Assembly: GCA_033297205.1 (NCBI GenBank)
Contig: MU859147.1
Location: forward strand, 1 to 64,000
Reading direction: 5' to 3'
Source of the DNA: Pseudoneurospora amorphoporcata
Taxonomy: Eukaryota > Ascomycota > Sordariomycetes > Sordariales > Sordariaceae
DNA length: 64,000 nt
The notes under the pieces are model-generated. The model saw only the letters and a list, made by a program, of their open reading frames with translations. It was not told the origin of the DNA and did not search any database. Made by a program: the position numbers and the translations under genes. Shown piece by piece: positions 58,582 through 64,000 of this stretch. The stretch's first letter is position 1. Every line of letters begins with the position of its first letter.

Positions 58582-59439
58582 GGTGTGCTGGGGCCAGGTG
58601 GGGGCCGTTGGAGCCCGAGGCTTGCCGTTAAAGAAGGTGAGCCAATGATGAGGACGGTTGGCGAACTCCGTTGCTGAATCGAGAAGGGAATAGCAAAAAA
58701 GGAATCTGCCGTTGGTGGCGACGACTGAGACGATGAAGAGTTGTGAAATGGTTGGTTCTGTCTTCTGGTTTGGCTTTACACCAATGGGGACGGAGTTGTG
58801 TTGGTGATGAGGCCCAGGTACGGGCACCAACCCCAGGAAGTATCTTCCAAGTAACGTCGTACTTTGCCATTGCAGCTGACACAGCTGACCAACTCAACCT
58901 ATGAGATGGATCACGAAATGATGGGAATGATGATGATTGAGGGATCCAGCTAACTGAGGCTGGAAGGGATCGCCAGCTATATAGAGCTGGCGATACAAAG
59001 AGGAGGAAGGTCTGCAAAGGAGGGGATTCTGGGAAGTGCCAGAACCGCTGTCAAAGAGGGTGCCTGCAGGGCAAAGGACTAGCGGTCTGTGCAGCAAACG
59101 CCCAGAATCTTCTCACACAACCTTTTCGCTCTGAATGGATTGCAATGACCGGAGAAAAGAGGCAGGTAACCTAATGTGCTGGATTGATTTGTGCCAAGCC
59201 TAGACGGGAGGTATCCCCTTTTCGGCTTTTACGCTCTCCTCAAGGTATCGTTCCTGGTTCCCCAGACTCCCAATCGGTGGAGGCAGTTCCTGGGTTGCGT
59301 GTTAGTTATGGCTGACCTCTCGACCACACGCGCCGAGTGTTGGATATCACGACGTGCCTACCTTATTAATGCTCCTTGAAGATACCTCTACCTCCTTTGA
59401 CTCCTCTGAGTCCTTCCTTCGCATTCCTTTCTCCTCCCT
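58582..59439. other. divergent intergenic region
   Basis: 858 bp between the 2EXR gene and the LysM/WSC gene, which are transcribed away from each other. No other gene is seen. Confidence 0.4.
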
Positions 59440-60321
59440 GTGGCCATCTCCTCGCCAACTTGCTTCCTTAGCTCTACCCTACCTACTCGTCTTGCACGCG
59501 GCCACCAATGCACGGCAGCTTTCAAGATAAAAACCTTCATTCTATTCTCCCTTTTGTCCATCGCACGCCAGGTTGCGTCTAGCCCGACGCCGTGGATGCA
59601 GTACGATCCAGACATCGCCAAAGACTGCGTCGAATGGTACAACAACCTCATCGATGAGCCCGAGTCGTACATTGGCGATAGCTCCTGCAAGGCGGTGCGG
59701 GATTACTTTGGCATCACGCCCGAGGAGTTCCACAAATGGAACCCTTCAGTCGGACTCGACTGCCAGCCGTGGTACGACGAGACTTCGTACTGCATCGTCA
59801 CCCTAGAAAGACTCAATAACACGGGCAAACTGACGACAAACTCATCCTCCACGGCCACGGCCACTACCACCACCACCAGCGCATTCACCCTTGGCCCCTC
59901 TCCCACCTCTTGGGCCGCCAAGGGCTGCTACGTCGAAGACCCTAAGCTCCACGTTCTCGAACAGAATTTGAGCCCGGCCACAGAAGATGCCTCTCTGACT
60001 ATCCCCAAATGTAAAAACACTTGCTTCCGCCGCGCTTACGCCTTTGCCGGCGTGCAGGAGGGCAACCAGTGCTGGTGCGGCAACTACGTCGGCAGAGAGT
60101 GGGCGGGCAACCAGACTGATTGCAACGTCCCCTGCACCGGCGATAGGAACGCCTTCTGTGGCGGAAAGGGACTTCTCAACGTCTTTGAGGCCCTTGCGAA
60201 TGAAGCGCCGCCCACCTCCGACACTACCATCACCACCAGCAGCAGCAGCACTACTGCCTCTGGTACCGTTTCGAGTGCTACGTCTAGTTCCGGAGCCGTG
60301 AAAAACATGGCTTTGTTCTGA
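59440..60321 (+). CDS. secreted LysM-like plus WSC domain protein
   Basis: 293 residues, one exon. A hydrophobic core FILFSLLSIA at about 33-42 ends near ASS and would act as a signal peptide, though the 28 residues before it are unusually long; an unseen intron or later start is possible. Residues about 60-125 form a LysM-like unit (DCVEWYNN..., FGITPEEFHKWNPSVGLDC, SYCIV). A Thr/Ser linker follows, then a WSC domain at about 158-250 (GCYVED..., CKNTCFRRAYAFAGVQEGNQCWCGN, CPGD-like CTGDRNAFCGG), a Cys-rich carbohydrate-binding fold. The C-terminus is Ser/Thr-rich. It probably binds chitin or other wall glycans, at the hypha surface or outside. A second LysM locus lies 1.2 kb downstream on the same strand. 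Confidence 0.85.
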   Translation: MAISSPTCFLSSTLPTRLARGHQCTAAFKIKTFILFSLLSIARQVASSPTPWMQYDPDIAKDCVEWYNNLIDEPESYIGDSSCKAVRDYFGITPEEFHKWNPSVGLDCQPWYDETSYCIVTLERLNNTGKLTTNSSSTATATTTTTSAFTLGPSPTSWAAKGCYVEDPKLHVLEQNLSPATEDASLTIPKCKNTCFRRAYAFAGVQEGNQCWCGNYVGREWAGNQTDCNVPCTGDRNAFCGGKGLLNVFEALANEAPPTSDTTITTSSSSTTASGTVSSATSSSGAVKNMALF

Positions 60322-61541
60322 AGGATACATATGTGCCTTGACCTGTACTAAATCACATGCGGATACCTTGGTCATGAGTTGCTTTTCTATTTTCTCGTCT
60401 TGATGGACTGGATCTGAACATGTACCTCTTTTAGAATATAAAAAAATAGTTTTTAACGGGTCGCACCCTAGGGCTTCTCCAATGTGCAGTGAACGGGCAC
60501 AAGAACGCCACCCCTCCATTATAGCTCCAATCCAATGAAGTCTTCCTCTCAACCTTCTCTTATTCTGTTGTTGCGATTTTACCCCAGCTCGACTTGCATT
60601 GAAACTTACCTACCCTGACCTCCAAAGAGTTTGTTAGCGCATACATCGGCTGACGGGCCACAAGGAGCACTCTGCGAGTACCAAGCTAACAAACTTTCCA
60701 GGGTTGGAGTGTATCGGCCTAGAAAACAAACCAAGCAAAGGCACAAGGAAAAAGAAGAGCCAACCTCTAGGTGGACGCGTGTAGTAACCTCAACAAAGGA
60801 CCAAATTCCGGCGCCTGGTAGCAGCGTTCAGTCTGACTTGATGTCCTGCGAAGTGCGTACCGAGGAGTCCACGTGCCTAAAGACTTGGGCTAGGTAAGTA
60901 ATCCTGCAATCTTAGAGGCAACGATCCGTGATGACCCTTGCATAAGGTACTATAACGCGCGGGGAAGAACAAAAAGGACAGAGACCCCTAAGACGAAAAG
61001 GGTAAATCCGCCCGTCCCGGGGGTTCCTGGGATCGGGAACGCTAACAGATGTTAGAGGTACTCAGCCCTACTTGTAGTGTAGGGTTATGCAAGGTACTTT
61101 TCTTCAAGGAGTAGAAAAAATGAATCTCTCACCATCCTTGTAAGTTCTTTAGCTAGAAAACAACACCTACCATTTTCAAAAGTCTAAACCGGAGTCTGGG
61201 CTGTCTAGTCAGCAATAGTCGCTGGAGTCGGAGATTATAGGTATCTTGAACCAGGCTTCTGATGATAAGAGAAGATGGCTTCAATGTAACCACGCGGCGT
61301 TTGCCGCAAGTGAACACTGTGCGGGTTGAATTAAGGTAACGCCATGTGGCGATGGGAGTGGTGATAGTGCCTCTGCGAAAAAGATCATACCTCTAGGTGC
61401 ACCATTCTGTTCGGAGGAGGCGATGGAGGTCTGGTACTTAATAGGATGACGCTCGCGCCTCGCTGGAGTTTAGAAGTACTGTACGGTCCATCTGCGCAAC
61501 TTCACCACCTACAACCGGCGCCGCTTCCACCCTTTGCAACA
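60322..61541. other. gene-free interval
   Basis: 1.2 kb between the two LysM loci. CCTTGCATAA occurs near 60,938 and inverted near 61,086, which might mark an old insertion, but no LTR or TIR structure could be supported. Confidence 0.4.
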
Positions 61542-63072
61542 ATGTTGTCTTCTGCATCCGGCCTGCTTGTCATTGGCAGCCTCATCGAGGCCGCTGTTTT
61601 GGGAGCAAGCCCTCATCTTTGCTCGGGATGGTCCCTCGCCCTCGCTGCCATCTGATAGCAACGCCTCTCAATACTGCACTTGGTGGGTTGATGTGACGTC
61701 GGACGTCTCATGTCCCACGCTGCTCGACGACAACTACATCACTCTTGACGAGTTCCGCCGCTGGGTAAGCCCCCCCCCCCAAAAAAATCTTCCCGTCCGA
61801 GTCAGAAACACGGCCCTAGTAGGTAACTAAGCCGCCAAAACAGAACCCGTCCATCACAGCTGACTGTGGAAACCTGGTTGTTGGGAAATCCTACTGCGTG
61901 GAGGCTTTAAACGAGCCTGCCCCGGCCCCCTCCACAACCACGACAACCACGACTTCATCCTCAACCAGTTTGACGTCGTCCACCTCCACCACCATCTCGA
62001 CGTCCACTTCTACCACAACCACCAAAGCGGCCGTGACTACCACCTCCACCCCTACAACCCTCAAAACCAGCACCACCACCACCATCACGCAGCCCGCAAC
62101 CATTCCCTCCAACGGAATCACGACGCCCTCTCCGGCCCAACCCTCCATCGTCTCCAACTGCGACAAGTTCTATCTCGTCAAGGCCGGCGACACATGCGAC
62201 GTCATCACCCAGTCCCAGGGTATCACGCTCGCCCACAATTTCTAGCATGGAACCCGAGCGCAGGCTCGAGCTGCACCGGTCTGTGGGCCAACGCCTATGC
62301 CTGCGTGTCCATCATCGGTCACGAACCCTCTGTTCCGGCTGGCGGCTACCACCACCAAGGCTGGGAACGGCATCGCCACCCCGACCCCCATCCAGCCCAA
62401 CATGGTGGCCAACTGCGATAGCTTCTACAAGGTTAAGTCGGGCGACACGTGCGACGTGATCGCGGCCAAGAGCGGCATCTCGAGTGCGCAGATCATCTCG
62501 TCGAACGCGTCGGTTGGGAGCGGGTGCACCCAGCCAGTTTGTGGCTCGATTACGTGAGTTCATATACCTTTTTTCTCTCTTTTTTTTCTGGTTTCCTTTT
62601 CCTTTCCTTTCCTTTCCTTTCTTTTTGTTTGTTTGTTTGTTTGTTTGTTTGTTTGTTTGTTTATTTATGGTCACTCGCCAGCTCCAGCTGAGGTACCTCT
62701 ACATAAACAAAATAAGACAAAACAAAACAAAACAATAGAGAATTATCACTAACACTTTAAACCCCCCCCTCCCTTTTTTTTTTTTTTCAAGTACATCTGC
62801 ATCTCCATCGTCGGCCATACCCCACAACCACCAAGGCGGCCACCACAACGACAAATACCGGCAACGGCATCGCCACGCCCACGTCCATCCAGTCCGGCAT
62901 GACCACCAGCTGCAAGACCTTCCACTTTGTCAGCTCGGGCCAGACCTGCGTCACCATCGTGGCCAAGTACAAGATCACGCTAGCCAACTTTGTCAAGTGG
63001 AACCCGGCCGTTGGGGGCACCGCGTGCACGGGGCTTTGGGCGAATACTTATGCTTGCGTTGCTGTCCTTTGA
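61542..63072 (+). pseudogene. multi-LysM secreted protein, frameshifted
   Basis: ATG at 61,542 starts a signal peptide (MLSSASGLLVIGSLIEAAVLG), but the following LysM sequence lies one frame away (shift near 61,610-61,630). LysM 1: YCTWWVDVTSDVSC...LDEFRRW, a 83-bp intron (61,765-61,847), NPSITADCGNLVVGKSYCVEAL. After a Thr-rich linker, LysM 2 (CDKFYLVKAGDTCDVIT...) loses one base near 62,240, meets a TAG, and regains the frame by one extra base near 62,335. LysM 3 (CDSFYKVKSGDTCDVIAAKSG) is cut by a microsatellite-filled intron-like stretch (about 62,555-62,790). LysM 4 (CKTFHFVSSGQTCVTIVAKYKIT...) ends at TGA 63,072. Sequencing error is an alternative for the single-base shifts. Confidence 0.75.
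62573..62785. repeat. microsatellite-rich stretch inside the LysM locus
   Basis: CTTTT-type tracts, (GTTT)n at about 62,626-62,660, (AAAAC)n near 62,715, then C- and T-runs. It lies between GTGAGT (about 62,555) and a TTTTTTCAAG acceptor-like end (about 62,790), so it may be an expanded intron. Confidence 0.7.
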
Positions 63073-64000
63073 TAGGTAGAGTTTGAGGTTTGAAGCCTAG
63101 GTGGCTTCCAATCTTTTCGAAGGTGGAGGTGTGTGACAAGGGCAGAGTTCTGGGCTTGGAACAAAAGAGGTCAATTCAGCTAATAATGTTCTTTGGTCTC
63201 GAAGGCCTTGTTGTTCTTCTCAACCTCCAGGAGAAGGTTGGGCTTCAAGGCCTTCTTATGCCAAAGGGAACCAGTACGTACTTGAGGTATGTATCAAGCC
63301 TTGTTGCCTGGGACTTCAAGGCACCTATCTAGCAATCTGCCTACATGTGGATCTTCCTGAATGCCTTCATCCATTCTTCATCTTCCTTCTGGCGCTATCC
63401 TTCATCCGGGCGCCCTGCTTCTTGCTTAGTTAGCTGTGATTGCTTCTGGGATGATTAGAACCGTCTCATAGTGTTTCATCAATGTCTTAGCACTTCCATA
63501 GTTGACTTAGTAGCCCGGTGGCGTCGAAAGGGGTTCAGGTAAACAGTACCGGTGGCCGAGAGTCCGGCCGAGGTGAGTATTGCGGCCGGAGGCCACCGGG
63601 CATCTCGAGGCTGATGCTACGCGTTGAGGCTCTACTGAGCCTTGCGACCCTGGCCCTGGACTGTGGGCGATGTCCGTGTGACAGTACCTGAGATTTAATG
63701 CGGAGGTTAATAAATAGGTAACTCGCGAGTGTACCGACTCCCGTCGAGCCGGTGGCTAGCTGTCAGGTCGTTGTTCTAAGAATGGGAACGGAATGTAAAT
63801 GTTGCGAACATCCAAGGATCCGTTCTCAAGCCGATGGGACATTTCGTCCCGGAGGACAGAGTTGATAAACAAACCTCCATTTAATTCTATAGATTGAATA
63901 TAGTGTCGTTTTTAATGTCCAAGATACGTTTCTTAGACGGAAATAGAGAGAGCAAGACGTATATTCTATGTGTACTAAGTACCAAATACGTTGCCCATGG
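63073..64000. other. gene-free right end
   Basis: No gene is recognised. CCCGGTGGC (63,513) and GCCACCGGG (63,592) form a 9-bp inverted pair, but no element ends were found. Confidence 0.4.

Noticed and set aside
58582..58830. Upstream extension of the 2EXR frame
   Set aside because: The family motif starts at the internal Met; the extension looks like untranslated sequence.
60938..61095. Inverted CCTTGCATAA pair suggesting a solo LTR
   Set aside because: No TG...CA unit, target duplication or partner sequence could be found.
62626..62660. Short direct repeats that could suggest a CRISPR-like array
   Set aside because: It is a simple GTTT microsatellite; no spaced repeats exist and the genome is fungal.
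63505..63605. GC-rich inverted repeat CCCGGTGGC/GCCACCGGG
   Set aside because: Only nine bases pair and the flanks show no target duplication.

Overview
The window is nuclear DNA of a filamentous ascomycete, most likely a sordariomycete and perhaps of the Sordariales. The evidence is short spliceosomal introns with CTAAC/CTGAC branch sites, a group II (GNA-2 type) G-alpha subunit, 2EXR, WSC and LysM fungal protein families, and heavy repeat-induced point mutation (RIP, CpA to TpA) of transposons. Species cannot be named from the sequence alone.

Region 1 (1-22,460) is a nest of dead LTR retrotransposons. The oldest visible layer is a Ty1/copia element (13,229-14,349 and 21,532-22,460). A full Ty3/gypsy chromovirus, element C (14,350-21,531, TSD GGATC), is inserted in it. 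A second copy of that family, element A, lies to its left (98-1,290 plus 8,605-13,228). A is split by a different full-length Ty3/gypsy element, B (1,291-8,604, TSD GCGAC). All reading frames are broken, mostly by CAG/CAA/TGG to TAG/TAA changes. The most interesting content is an antisense accessory gene at the 3' end of A and C. It has two exons and ends tail to tail with pol. It encodes a Cys-X2-Cys-X6-Cys-X8-Cys-X2-Cys-X6-Cys cluster (the Zn(II)2Cys6 spacing), then a coiled coil, then a conserved DWSLLD tail: the layout of a minimal Gal4-type regulator. B and C also each carry a 9-nt post-LTR sequence complementary to the LTR about 44 nt after its TATA box, which suggests Tf1-like self-priming.

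Region 2 (22,461-25,689) holds tRNA-Val(AAC), an intron-containing tRNA-Ile(AAU), and a GH10 xylanase gene killed by RIP-type stop codons about 1 kb from the copia LTR, which looks like leakage of RIP from the repeats.

Region 3 (25,690-54,441) is ordinary euchromatin with long gene-free intervals. It contains glutamine synthetase, an AT-hook protein, an omega-amidase-like nitrilase with a possible mitochondrial leader, spermidine synthase, a G-alpha subunit and a membrane-anchored GH3 beta-glucosidase. An assembly gap of ten Ns in poly-T lies at 43,464. Two of these genes (G-alpha and GH3) use GC-AG introns.

Region 4 (54,442-64,000) has a cluster of terminal-inverted-repeat MITE-like elements, a 2EXR protein, a LysM-like plus WSC secreted protein, and a neighbouring multi-LysM gene broken by frameshifts. 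The host genes do not form an operon or an evident biosynthetic cluster. Nitrogen and polyamine metabolism (glutamine synthetase, omega-amidase, spermidine synthase) lie close together, but this may be chance.
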